Made by a program: the position numbers and the translations under genes
Shown: piece by piece, positions 1-8,728 of the stretch
How the letters are laid out: every line of letters starts with the position of its first letter
How positions within the stretch are numbered: position 1 is the stretch's first letter
Origin: Planctomycetaceae bacterium
GTDB taxonomy: Bacteria > Planctomycetota > Planctomycetia > Pirellulales > Pirellulaceae
Assembly: GCA_016794985.1 (NCBI GenBank)
Contig: JAEUIQ010000011.1
Location: 62,001-126,000 of the forward strand
DNA length: 64,000 bases
Reading direction: 5' to 3'
The notes under the pieces: generated by a model
The model's input: the letters and a program-made list of their open reading frames with translations, nothing else
Told to the model about the DNA's origin: nothing
The model's database searches: none

Positions 1-2373
1 GATGCTTTGCAACATTTCGGGCGTCCCCAGCCACGGGAACATTCCTGGCACGATCATGACAACCGTCGCCAGACACGATCCGACCATCGCTACGGCGGTC
101 CATCGGGTGAAGGTCGACTCGGCTACGTCACGACTGCCCGGCAAATAGCCATAGGCCACGATCACCAACAAGCCCAAGAAAGCTCCTGCCACCGAAACGT
201 GAATCAGAAGCGGCCAGGCATGCATTTCGTGACCTTGGGCCAAAGACCCAAAGGAAGTGCCTGCCAACACCAACAACGACAACAGGAACACCATATACAA
301 CCACCGCATCAGCCACGAACGCTTCGGGGAGGTCGGAGTTCGCCGTTCCATCCCCCAGGTGATGACCGCGCCCGACCACAACAACGTCACGGCGACGATG
401 GCCATCACCGCGAAAATCTTGAACGCGCCACGGCCTTGCATCAATTGATTCCAAGCCTGTTGGCGAACCTTATCCCCATCCATCGCGGGTGGCAAAGCAA
501 TCGAGGCGGTCGTCTGTCCGGGTACGACACCCATGCCGACCAACGGTTGCGGAAAAAACTTGGCTTCATCGCTATGGCATTCGGTACAGCTTTTTGCGCC
601 CAATGATTGTGTGGCCGGACGAACATTATGTGCCACCGGCCATAGATAAGCCGCGGCGCTGGATTGAAGACCCTCGGCTGGTGCAATCGTCAACTGTCCC
701 TCGTCACCGACTCGGTAAACTTGACCCCCGCTGACGAACACGGCTTTGTCGCTTTTGTTCTCCGCTTGAATCGCCGCCAAGCCGTCCCGCAATCGCTGGT
801 CGATTTGTTTGATCCGCAGCGTTTCGGTGAAGTCCAGCAATTTTTGTTTTTCTGCTTCGGTATGTTGGGCTTCGGGAACCTTGCCACGCTCCTCGCCTAA
901 CACTTCCTTGCGCTGAGCAGCCGTCAATTTCACCTCGGCGATCTCGTCAAACTCTTGCCGAACTTTCAACGGGCCTCGCAACCACTTCGCGGCCAAGTCC
1001 GGGTGTAGAGGTTTGATGGTGCCATCCGCTTTTTCGACGCCCCAAAAGGATGGCCACAGCCACCGATGCGGAGCGTATTTCGCGGCACCGTCCGGCGCCC
1101 ACGTGGTCTTCAACTGGACACTTGCTCCGACAGGCGGCGATTCCGCTCCGTGGCGTTTCACGTGCTCGCCCAAATGATGAATGGCCGACAGCAACTGCGT
1201 TTCCGATGCGTCCGGCAATGGCCCAGAATGACAAGCGGTGCAAGTCATTCGTTCGAAGTGCAACGGTGGGATGCCGCGATGCGCCGGGCGAGGGGCTCCA
1301 AGTTTCCCTGCTCGTGTCAACAGACTGGGCTCTTGGGCAGCGGCTCCTTCACCCACATCTTGTCCCAGATGACAGCCCTGACAGGAGAGCGTTGCCGCGG
1401 CACTGGACGGGTGTTTTTCGCCCGGATATCCGCGAACCGTTGCATGGTCCAAGCCGTTGCGATGACAATCGACGCACGACATGCCCGCGCGCAAGTGGAC
1501 GTCTTCATCGTGTAGCCAGCGTTGGCCTTGAACCGCCGCAGCGGTCGTTTGTGTGTGACAATAATAGCAGGCGTTGTTCTCTGGTTTGCGAGTCAAATTG
1601 AATAGCACTTTCCCATCCGAGCGGAACCGACTGGCTTCATATTTCACTTGCGGCAGTTGGGCGGCTGATCCTTCCGCCGCGGGATCGAAATCGTCCTTTA
1701 GTCGTTTGATCGCGCCTTCGACATTGCCCAACCCCATCGCGGCCATGGGGGCAAAAGCAAAATTCTCTTGCTTGATTTGTTCGGTCCACGCGAAGGGGCT
1801 GTACCCGCTTCCTTGCCGATGATGGCACAACATGCAATCGATCAGCAGTGGTCCGGTAATGGCCGACCGATTCTTCGCGACTTCCGCCAATGCCGTTCCG
1901 GGTTCAGGCTGGGGGCCTTGAGATAAGTGTTCGTCCCTGCCAGGTCCACCGCCCGGCCAGAATCCGCCGAACTGTAACGCCATTTGCCAACGCGTGATTC
2001 CCAACTTGTCGGGATCATGGGTGCCATCCCAACCACGATACGAAAGAGGTAATTGGGTTCCGGTCTTGGGATCGCTCCATACCAGCGGTTGGCCCACGCG
2101 TCCGCCTTCGATATCCGCCATACCGGCTTGAAAGTGAAAACCATGCGAGATGGTTTCGACGTCGTGGCAGCGGCCGCAGGTCGCAGCAGGCGAGTAGGGC
2201 CGCTGCGATTCCGGCGTGATTTTGTTGTTCTTGGCGTCGTACAGCTCGATCCAATGTACGTAGCCGCTGTGATTGTCGGACGTCGCAAAACGATTCGACT
2301 GGGCGAAAATGACAGGTCCGGCAACCAATGTCCAAGCCAAGGCGATGGAGATCCATTTCGACATTCTTCGCAT
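1..2373 (-). CDS. Heptaheme c-type cytochrome with C-terminal membrane domain (3' end cut by window edge)
   Basis: The reading frame is open from an ATG at 2373 to base 1, giving at least 791 codons, so the C-terminus lies outside the window. Residues 7-25 form a signal peptide or anchor. Seven CxxCH heme motifs follow (CGRCH near 66-70, then CMLCH, CYYCH, CVDCH, CQGCH, CTACH and CTECH), so this is an exported multiheme electron-transfer protein. From about residue 650 there are at least three hydrophobic segments, resembling an integral quinol-interacting or cytochrome-b-like module. That role is inferred, not shown. A second in-frame ATG at 2364 is an alternative start; a weak GGA-type site precedes 2373. 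Partner and substrate are unknown. Close families are the planctomycete 'cytochrome c family' multiheme proteins. The heme assignment is certain from the motifs, the physiological role is not. Confidence 0.85.
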   Translation of the reverse strand, partial: MRRMSKWISIALAWTLVAGPVIFAQSNRFATSDNHSGYVHWIELYDAKNNKITPESQRPYSPAATCGRCHDVETISHGFHFQAGMADIEGGRVGQPLVWSDPKTGTQLPLSYRGWDGTHDPDKLGITRWQMALQFGGFWPGGGPGRDEHLSQGPQPEPGTALAEVAKNRSAITGPLLIDCMLCHHRQGSGYSPFAWTEQIKQENFAFAPMAAMGLGNVEGAIKRLKDDFDPAAEGSAAQLPQVKYEASRFRSDGKVLFNLTRKPENNACYYCHTQTTAAAVQGQRWLHDEDVHLRAGMSCVDCHRNGLDHATVRGYPGEKHPSSAAATLSCQGCHLGQDVGEGAAAQEPSLLTRAGKLGAPRPAHRGIPPLHFERMTCTACHSGPLPDASETQLLSAIHHLGEHVKRHGAESPPVGASVQLKTTWAPDGAAKYAPHRWLWPSFWGVEKADGTIKPLHPDLAAKWLRGPLKVRQEFDEIAEVKLTAAQRKEVLGEERGKVPEAQHTEAEKQKLLDFTETLRIKQIDQRLRDGLAAIQAENKSDKAVFVSGGQVYRVGDEGQLTIAPAEGLQSSAAAYLWPVAHNVRPATQSLGAKSCTECHSDEAKFFPQPLVGMGVVPGQTTASIALPPAMDGDKVRQQAWNQLMQGRGAFKIFAVMAIVAVTLLWSGAVITWGMERRTPTSPKRSWLMRWLYMVFLLSLLVLAGTSFGSLAQGHEMHAWPLLIHVSVAGAFLGLLVIVAYGYLPGSRDVAESTFTRWTAVAMVGSCLATVVMIVPGMFPWLGTPEMLQSI

Positions 2374-2453
2374 TTTTTCTATCCAGTATCACACCCCGAA
2401 TCGACCCGACCCGGGAATATACCCAAAAACGATCTGTTGATCGACTCGGCAGT

Positions 2454-2619
2454 GTCGTGGTTCGCTCCGCGAACCAATTCAGTGGTATTAGCATTGTCGT
2501 GGTTCGTTCCGCGAACCAATTCAGTGGTATTAGCAGAGTCGTGGTTCGCTCCGCGAACCAATTCAGTGGTATTAGCATTGTCGTGGTTCGCTCCGCGAAC
2601 CAATTCAGTGGAATTAGCA
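2454..2619. repeat. Four tandem 42-bp repeats, each with a perfect hairpin
   Basis: Four head-to-tail units start at 2454, 2496, 2538 and 2580. Each contains the perfect inverted repeat TGGTTCGC-TCC-GCGAACCA, with one C/T change in unit 2 (GTTCC for GCTCC) that leaves the pairing intact apart from one G-T pair. The linker AATTCAGTGGTATTAGCA is almost invariant. The array lies 80 bp upstream of the divergent cytochrome start (2373). The 42-bp period leaves all frames open, so the ORFs crossing it are not evidence of coding. Confidence 0.9.
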
Positions 2620-2625
2620 ACGCCA

Positions 2626-3101
2626 TGGACGCCAAAGGAATGTCTATCAGACGAATACTCGGGCCGCCGCTAGGAAGGTTGCCACAGGTCCCTGCAAAGG
2701 TGCTTTGCAGCGGGGCGGGCATCGAGGCCGTCTGAAAAACCTTCTGGCACGAAATCCGGCCGAAGCGTTTCAAAAGCCCTTCTGGGACGATGTCCGGCTG
2801 TTGGCGTTCACCAGAGTCATTGTTGACGGCTTTCGAGTACTGGGCGGGTCATTTAACCGGCCGGAATGGGCGGCAACATCCCTTGCCGTTGGCGCGATCG
2901 GGGCGAATGACAGACCCGCGATTAGGAGGCCTGGAAAGCCGACGAATTGACGTAAGAGCATCTTTTGTAGCTTGGCAATCATGGGCGGAATGAAACGACT
3001 CAGACGCCGGGGATGTCCCGGAGGGGCCCGAAGTTGTGGAATTCAGCGCCTTGAGCAAAATCATTGATGGCGTTATGCTAGGCCTGAGACACGTCGATTT
3101 T
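2626..3101. other. Gene-free stretch with a small hairpin and a degenerate direct repeat
   Basis: No convincing coding region. It holds a perfect hairpin at 2692-2710 (CTGCAAAG-GTG-CTTTGCAG). Two related copies of CTTCTGGNACGANNTCCGGC begin at 2741 and 2779. The remainder, up to the tRNA, shows nothing I can assign. Confidence 0.5.
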
Positions 3102-3184
3102 GGGGATGTGGCGAAACTGGCAGACGCGCTAGATTTAGGATCTAGTTCCTTTACGGAGTGCAGGTTCGATTCCTGTCATCCCCA
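3102..3184 (+). tRNA. tRNA-Leu (anticodon UAG)
   Basis: The acceptor stem GGGGATG (3102-3108) pairs with CATCCCC (3177-3183), followed by discriminator A. The anticodon stem CTAGA/TCTAG closes the loop TTTAGGA with anticodon TAG. A long class II variable arm and the T-arm GCAGG-TTCGATT-CCTGT are present. The 3' CCA is not encoded. A type II leucine tRNA of 83 nt is the expected size. Confidence 0.95.
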
Positions 3185-3583
3185 CTCCATTGGAATTGTG
3201 TAACCCACGACACCAATGAACGTTTTGGACATCCAAAAACTGCGGCAAGAAAACAACGCCCAAAATCCACCAGTTGGCAGTGGGCGGATGATAAGATTCG
3301 GGTAAGAACTATTTCCCAGCGAGATGCTCATTGGTTTGGACTTCTGGAGCGAAACGTCCTAAGACTTGAGTAATTGGCGACTTTTCAGATTGGTTCATTG
3401 GACTCACTTATTCTGAGTTTGTCCTGGCGATCGATCGCGTTCCGACTTCAAAGAACTACAAAACGGAATTTCTAAAGATGATGGCAGCTGCACAGCGGCG
3501 AGTCTGCCAATTGATCCGGCCGTAACTATTGTCATTGCTTGTTGCTGCGAACGCCTCGAGATTATACACCTCGTTGTTTGCGT
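3185..3583. other. Intergenic region after tRNA-Leu with a possible gene remnant
   Basis: No intact gene. A short open stretch on the + strand at about 3374-3526 would encode about 50 residues ending ...QLIRP, but it has no start codon and is preceded by stops. It may be the tail of a decayed gene beside the tRNA. Nothing in it could be assigned to a family. Confidence 0.3.
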
Positions 3584-4315
3584 TTAGTCGTGATCCTGTT
3601 CTGGTTCGGCCCAGGCTTGGAGGGTGCCGTTGGGGGCTAGTTGGACTTTAATGACGTTGGCGCGGCAGCAGACGGGGCAATCTTCGACATAGGTTTGGGA
3701 CGATCCCGCCGTCAAATCCAACGGAATGACGATCTCTTCCCCACACGCATCGCAGAGATAACTGGCTTCGGTGTCGGAGGAAGGTTTGTAAATGTCAGCG
3801 CTGTCGGTTAGCTCGGGTTGATGGCCCTCATCGATTGTGGGAACCTGTTGTCCTGAGTTCAAGAGTTCGCACGCCCATAACATGACGGACAACGGTTCGG
3901 GATCCGCCAGCCGGTGATCGCGACCGATCTGGATCAAGGCTTCGCGCGGTAGACGACTGTTGGCAATGAGTTCTTCCGAGTGCGCAAACGGAATCACGTC
4001 GTCTTCCTGCGAATGCAGGATCACGGTGGCGGGCTTCACTTGGGTGACTGTCCCCCAATTCTTCCACGCGGGGCAAAGCAATACCAACGGTGTGTTCCGT
4101 GAATCCAAATTCATCGCAATCGCCCCGCCTCGTGACGAACCGACGATGACGTCAGGACAATGTGTGTCGTAAGCAAACTGGGCGACCCTCAAAGCCGCCG
4201 CGAAATCATCGTCGTCCAAAGCTGGGTTGATGACTTCATGCCCCGCGTCCCTCAGAAACGTCGGTTTGACACCCCCCACCACACTGTGCCAGCCATGCAA
4301 GAAGAGAATATTCAT
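3584..4315 (-). CDS. Alpha/beta hydrolase fused to a CPXCG-type zinc ribbon
   Basis: This is a 243-residue cytoplasmic protein. The N-terminal ~160 residues are a small alpha/beta hydrolase. They show the oxyanion-type start FLHGWH, the nucleophile elbow G59-S-S61-R-G63, an acidic residue at D105 or D106 (SQEDD), and a catalytic His at H134 (GRDHRL). The fold resembles small RsbQ/YqiA-like or dienelactone-hydrolase-like esterases, substrate unknown. Residues 187-220 form a Cys-rich CPXCG module (C187-x-x-C190, then C212-P-V-C215-C216), which normally occurs as a separate ~60-residue protein. The two parts are joined by an acidic linker with no stop or frameshift, so it looks like a true fusion. 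The gene is divergent from glgP, with 353 bp between them. The hydrolase assignment is secure; a zinc site is inferred from the cysteine spacing. Confidence 0.8.
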   Translation of the reverse strand: MNILFLHGWHSVVGGVKPTFLRDAGHEVINPALDDDDFAAALRVAQFAYDTHCPDVIVGSSRGGAIAMNLDSRNTPLVLLCPAWKNWGTVTQVKPATVILHSQEDDVIPFAHSEELIANSRLPREALIQIGRDHRLADPEPLSVMLWACELLNSGQQVPTIDEGHQPELTDSADIYKPSSDTEASYLCDACGEEIVIPLDLTAGSSQTYVEDCPVCCRANVIKVQLAPNGTLQAWAEPEQDHD

Positions 4316-4668
4316 AGTGCGCCGTTTATCGAGCGTGGAGCAGCACTCCCGGCCAACCCGGCAGCCGATCGTTTAAGCCTAGCCCGCCAAGCTGGGAGTC
4401 GCAATCAGCCGTTGGCTCCGGTTCTGGTTCGAGGAATCCGCTGATTTTCGCGTCGCGCCCACGGTGACTGTTAAACTTTGCCGGATTTTCGCAGGCATGG
4501 CTGGGTATTCGGGCGAAACCGGGCGATTTCGGGATGCCTATTGTCCCCAACCGGGTAAATTTCCACGACCGGTAGAGATTGCCAAGCGCTGTCGACAGAG
4601 GGCGTCGTTTTCGCAAGAATGCCGGGCTGTTGTGGGCAAAGGTTACTTCTCGATTGGCGAGTCAGAAC
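4316..4668. other. Divergent intergenic region between the hydrolase and glgP
   Basis: It must hold the promoters of both divergent genes. No hairpin, repeat or confident -35/-10 pair was recognised by eye. Open frames here are shadows or upstream extensions of glgP. Confidence 0.4.
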
Positions 4669-7140
4669 ATGTTGAATCCCCGTTCCGTCGTTTCCGAGTC
4701 GTCCTACGATTTATTGGGGCCATTACCGGTCGAATTCCAGCGGCATCTGTGTTTCACGCTGGGGCATCAACTGACCGACGCAACCAATAGCTATCTTTAT
4801 TTTGCCATGGCCCATGCGATTCGCGATCGCTTGACTTGCCAGTGGCGAATGTCGCGGCAACGCTTGCAGCAATCGAAAGAACGCCGAGTCCACTATTTCT
4901 CGCTCGAGTTTCTGTTGGGGCGGTCGCTTGGCAATGCGATTTTGAACATGGAGTTGGATCAAGAAGTGCAAGAGTCGCTCGAGAAGTTCAGTTTGCACTT
5001 GGAGGATTTGCAAGAGCAGGAATTGGACGCCGGGTTGGGTAACGGTGGTCTCGGGCGATTGGCGGCTTGCTTTCTGGATAGTTGTGCGACGTTGCGACTG
5101 CCGGTGACCGGTTATGGGATTCGCTACGAGTACGGCATGTTCCATCAGAGGATCGAACAGGGGCGACAGGTCGAGGCGCCGGACCATTGGTTGCTCGAAG
5201 GGAACCCTTGGGAAATCGAACGAGCCGAAGATACACGCACCGTGCGATTTTACGGTCACACGAACCGTTTCATCGACGACAAAGGCCGCTTCCATTCCCG
5301 GTGGGTCGGCACCCAAGATGTTTTGGCCGTACCGTTCGACATGCCGATTCCGGGCTACAAGAACGATACCGTAAACACTTTGCGTTTATGGAAGGCGACG
5401 GCGACCGACGCCTTCAATTTGGCCGAGTTCAATCAAGGAAACTATACGGACGCGGTGGTCAAAAAGAATCGAGCCGAGCAGATCTCGATGGTCTTGTACC
5501 CGAACGACTCCAGTGAAAACGGGAAAGAGTTGCGTCTGCAACAACAATACTTCCTCGTGTCCGCCAGTCTGCAAGACGTCTTGGACGACTGGGTCAAACA
5601 ACACGGCACGGATTTTTCGGAATTTGGTCGTTTAAATTGTTTCCAACTGAACGATACCCATCCGGCCTGTGCGGTTCCGGAGTTGATGCGACTGTTGATT
5701 GACCAGTATGGACTGGAGTGGGATGTGGCGTGGCGGATCACGACCAATTGCATGGCCTACACCAATCACACCTTGCTGCCCGAAGCGCTGGAACGTTGGT
5801 CGGTGGCCCTGTTCGCACGCTTGCTGCCCCGCTTGCTCGAAATCATCTTCGAGATCAACGAACGCTTTCTCAGTGAAGTCAACAAGCGATTCCCGAATCA
5901 ACCGGAACTTTTGCAGCGACTTTCCCTGGTGGAAGGTGGCGACCATCCGCACATTCGGATGGCTTATTTGAGCATTGTGGGCAGCTTTTCCGTGAACGGA
6001 GTGGCCCACCTTCACACGGAATTGCTAAAGTCCGGCCTGTTCCGAGATTTTTATCAATTGTGGCCCAACAAGTTCAACAACAAAACCAACGGTGTGACAC
6101 CTCGGCGCTGGTTATCGCATTGCAACCCGAAACTCCGCGCGTTGATCAACGAAGCGATTGGAGATTCTTGGGAAAGCGACATGTTGCACTTGCGTAAGTT
6201 GGCACCGTTGGCCGACGATGCTGGTTTCCGAACGAAGTGGCGAGACGTCAAACTTCAAAACAAGATCCGCTTTGCTCAATACATCAAAGAGAATACCGGC
6301 GTCGTTTTCCCGACAGAGGCCATGTTTGACGTGCAAGTCAAGCGAATCCACGAGTACAAGCGACAATTGCTAAACGTGTTGCATGTGATTCACTTGTACG
6401 ATCGCATTCGCCGAGGTGACATCGCCGGGATGGTGAATCGCTGTGTCGTGATTGGTGGCAAAGCTGCTCCGGGCTACCATGTCGCCAAGTTGATTGTCAA
6501 GTTGATCAACAACGTTGGGGACGTGATCAATTCGGATCCAGCCACCAAAGACCTGCTGCGATTGGTGTTCTTGCCAAACTATCGGGTTTCGGCGATGGAA
6601 GTATTGTGTCCCGGCACCGAGTTGTCCGAACAAATCTCGACGGCAGGCAAAGAAGCCTCGGGAACGGGCAATATGAAGTTCATGATGAACGGAGCGTTGA
6701 CCATTGGGACGTTGGACGGAGCCAACATCGAGATTCGCGAAAAGGCCGGTGCCGAAAACTTCTTCTTGTTTGGCTTGGACGCCAAGGGTGTCATGGAGAC
6801 TCGCTACACCTACGACCCGAACTTCATCATCGCGGCCGATGAAGAAATCCGTCGCGTCATGGAGTTGTTGGAAGGTGGTCACTTTAGTCAACGCGAGCCG
6901 GGCATCTTTGATCTGTTGGCAGCCGGTCTGCGAAATCCACACGATCAGTGGCTTACGATCGCCGACTTGCGAAGTTATATTGATGCCCAAGCCATCGCCG
7001 CGGCTACCTACGTTGACCAATCTCGCTGGAACCGAATGAGTATTCTCAATTCGGCCAACAGTGGATGGTTTTCCAGTGATCGAACGATCCAACAATATGC
7101 CGACGAGATTTGGGGCGTTCGCCCGATGAAAGGCGAGTGA
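4669..7140 (+). CDS. glgP: Glycogen/maltodextrin phosphorylase
   Basis: This is a GT35 phosphorylase that releases glucose 1-phosphate from alpha-1,4-glucan ends in the cytoplasm, using pyridoxal phosphate. The frame is open from 4579, but the ATG at 4669 gives 823 residues, the usual family length, and begins directly in the conserved N-terminus (SYDLLGPLP...). Family blocks are present throughout: HYFSLEFLLGRSL, LGNGGLGRLAACFLDS, NDTHPA, TNGVTPRRWL, and the PLP-binding segment EASGTGNMKFMMNG with the Schiff-base lysine at K670. The malQ start overlaps its stop by one base, so the two are co-translated. Assignment is firm. Whether the in vivo substrate is glycogen or maltodextrin cannot be told from sequence. 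Confidence 0.97.
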   Translation: MLNPRSVVSESSYDLLGPLPVEFQRHLCFTLGHQLTDATNSYLYFAMAHAIRDRLTCQWRMSRQRLQQSKERRVHYFSLEFLLGRSLGNAILNMELDQEVQESLEKFSLHLEDLQEQELDAGLGNGGLGRLAACFLDSCATLRLPVTGYGIRYEYGMFHQRIEQGRQVEAPDHWLLEGNPWEIERAEDTRTVRFYGHTNRFIDDKGRFHSRWVGTQDVLAVPFDMPIPGYKNDTVNTLRLWKATATDAFNLAEFNQGNYTDAVVKKNRAEQISMVLYPNDSSENGKELRLQQQYFLVSASLQDVLDDWVKQHGTDFSEFGRLNCFQLNDTHPACAVPELMRLLIDQYGLEWDVAWRITTNCMAYTNHTLLPEALERWSVALFARLLPRLLEIIFEINERFLSEVNKRFPNQPELLQRLSLVEGGDHPHIRMAYLSIVGSFSVNGVAHLHTELLKSGLFRDFYQLWPNKFNNKTNGVTPRRWLSHCNPKLRALINEAIGDSWESDMLHLRKLAPLADDAGFRTKWRDVKLQNKIRFAQYIKENTGVVFPTEAMFDVQVKRIHEYKRQLLNVLHVIHLYDRIRRGDIAGMVNRCVVIGGKAAPGYHVAKLIVKLINNVGDVINSDPATKDLLRLVFLPNYRVSAMEVLCPGTELSEQISTAGKEASGTGNMKFMMNGALTIGTLDGANIEIREKAGAENFFLFGLDAKGVMETRYTYDPNFIIAADEEIRRVMELLEGGHFSQREPGIFDLLAAGLRNPHDQWLTIADLRSYIDAQAIAAATYVDQSRWNRMSILNSANSGWFSSDRTIQQYADEIWGVRPMKGE

Positions 7141-8666
7141 TGCAGTTACCACGCGCGTGCGGACTCTTGTGCCATGTGACTAGTCTGCCCAGTCGATATG
7201 GAATTGGCGACTTAGGACCGGCGGCCTACGACTTTGTGGATTTCTTGGTGAAATCCGGACAAAGGTTATGGCAAACTTTGCCGTTGGGACCGCCCGCGTG
7301 CGAGAATTCCCCTTACAGTGCCTACTCGGCATTTGCGGGGAATCCCTTGCTGATCAGTCCGGACTTCTTGTTGCATTCGGCGTTGATATCCGCGGACGAC
7401 TTGCTGCCACTTCGCGAGACCAACGGCAACCCACACGCCGTGGACTATAACGCGTTGATACCGCGGAAGTCCGACTTGCTGAGAAAGGCTTGGAGCGGGT
7501 TCCGACAACAATTGAGCGGCTTGCCCAGTGAGGCGTTTGTCGCGTTTTGCCGAACGCATGCTTATTGGCTAGATGATTTTGCCCGCTTTGAAGCGTTGAC
7601 CAAACATTTCGGTTTTTCCGATTGGACGCAGTGGCCCGCGGACGTCAAAGCCCGCGATCCGGTGGCGCTGGCGGCTTGGGACCAGACACTTCAGGAAGAA
7701 ATTCAATACGTTAAGTTCTTGCAATTCGTCTTTGACCAGCAATGGTCCTCGCTTAAGAAGTATGCCAACCAACGTGGCGTGCAGATTTATGGCGACATGC
7801 CGATTTTCGTCGCCCATCAAAGCGCGGATGTCTGGGCCAATCGACGTTTGTTCGACTTGGATGAGGCGGGCCAGCCACGGGTCGTGGCGGGTGTTCCGCC
7901 GGATTGTTTCAGCGAGGATGGACAACGCTGGGGGAATCCACTCTACGATTGGAACGCCATGCGAGCGGACGGGTATCGTTGGTGGATTCAACGACTGCGA
8001 CATTCGTTTCTGATTTTTGATTTGTTGCGGATCGATCATTTCCGTGGTTTTGAAGCGTACTGGGAGATACCTGCCGAGCAAAAGACGGCCATCGTCGGGC
8101 GTTGGGTTAAAGGCCCTGGTCAAGCGTTGTTCGACGCGCTGCGCGAGCAACTTGGCGACTTGCCCTTGATTGCGGAAGATCTTGGCTTGATTACCCCTGA
8201 GGTCAATGCCTTGCTGGAGTCGACTCAATTGCCGGGAATGCGTGTCTTGCAATTTGGATTCGGAACCGAAGCAGATGATTTTCATCGACCGACCAAGTTC
8301 CCGATCCACAGTGTGGGCTACACCGGGACACACGACAACGACACCTTGTTGGGGTGGTATCGCGGCTATGTAGCGGATCCGAAACAAGTCGATGTGGTCA
8401 CGCCTTATTTAAGAATGTTTCTGGATCAACATCCGAACGTGGCCCATCGGCCCTTGCATTGGCAGTTGATTGCGGCGGTCTTGCACTCGGTTGCTAATTC
8501 GGCGGTGGTTCCGGTCCAGGATATCTTGGGTTTGGGCAGCGAGGCCAGGATGAATGTACCAGGCGAAGCGAAAGGGAATTGGGGTTGGCGCTTGCATGAA
8601 GGCCAACTAACCTCCGACATTAGTCGGCAGCTATTCGATCTCGTGATCGAGTCGGGTCGCGGTTAG
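7140..8666 (+). CDS. malQ: 4-alpha-glucanotransferase (amylomaltase, GH77)
   Basis: This is a 508-residue cytoplasmic enzyme that transfers alpha-1,4-glucan segments between maltooligosaccharides, preparing chains for phosphorylase. The ATG at 7140 shares its A with the TGA of glgP, and an AAAGGCGAG site sits just upstream, which favours this start over the frame-open 7110. GH77 landmarks are visible: YGIGDLGPAAYDFVDFL at the N-terminus, GDMPIFVAHQSADVW, the nucleophile segment RIDHFRGFEAYWEIP (Asp near 299), the acid/base segment IAEDLGLITPEV (Glu near 345) and GTHDNDTLLGWY. The length is normal for bacterial MalQ without extra modules. It is the second gene of the glgP-malQ-galT run. Confidence 0.97.
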   Translation: MQLPRACGLLCHVTSLPSRYGIGDLGPAAYDFVDFLVKSGQRLWQTLPLGPPACENSPYSAYSAFAGNPLLISPDFLLHSALISADDLLPLRETNGNPHAVDYNALIPRKSDLLRKAWSGFRQQLSGLPSEAFVAFCRTHAYWLDDFARFEALTKHFGFSDWTQWPADVKARDPVALAAWDQTLQEEIQYVKFLQFVFDQQWSSLKKYANQRGVQIYGDMPIFVAHQSADVWANRRLFDLDEAGQPRVVAGVPPDCFSEDGQRWGNPLYDWNAMRADGYRWWIQRLRHSFLIFDLLRIDHFRGFEAYWEIPAEQKTAIVGRWVKGPGQALFDALREQLGDLPLIAEDLGLITPEVNALLESTQLPGMRVLQFGFGTEADDFHRPTKFPIHSVGYTGTHDNDTLLGWYRGYVADPKQVDVVTPYLRMFLDQHPNVAHRPLHWQLIAAVLHSVANSAVVPVQDILGLGSEARMNVPGEAKGNWGWRLHEGQLTSDISRQLFDLVIESGRG

Positions 8667-8728
8667 TCGGGTGGTGGTTCGAGAAATTATTGGGACGTTG
8701 AAAACGATTTTTTTCGCCTGAGTACGTG

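Noticed and set aside
2454..2619. CRISPR array
   Set aside because: The 42-bp units are directly adjacent with no variable spacers, and no cas genes are near.
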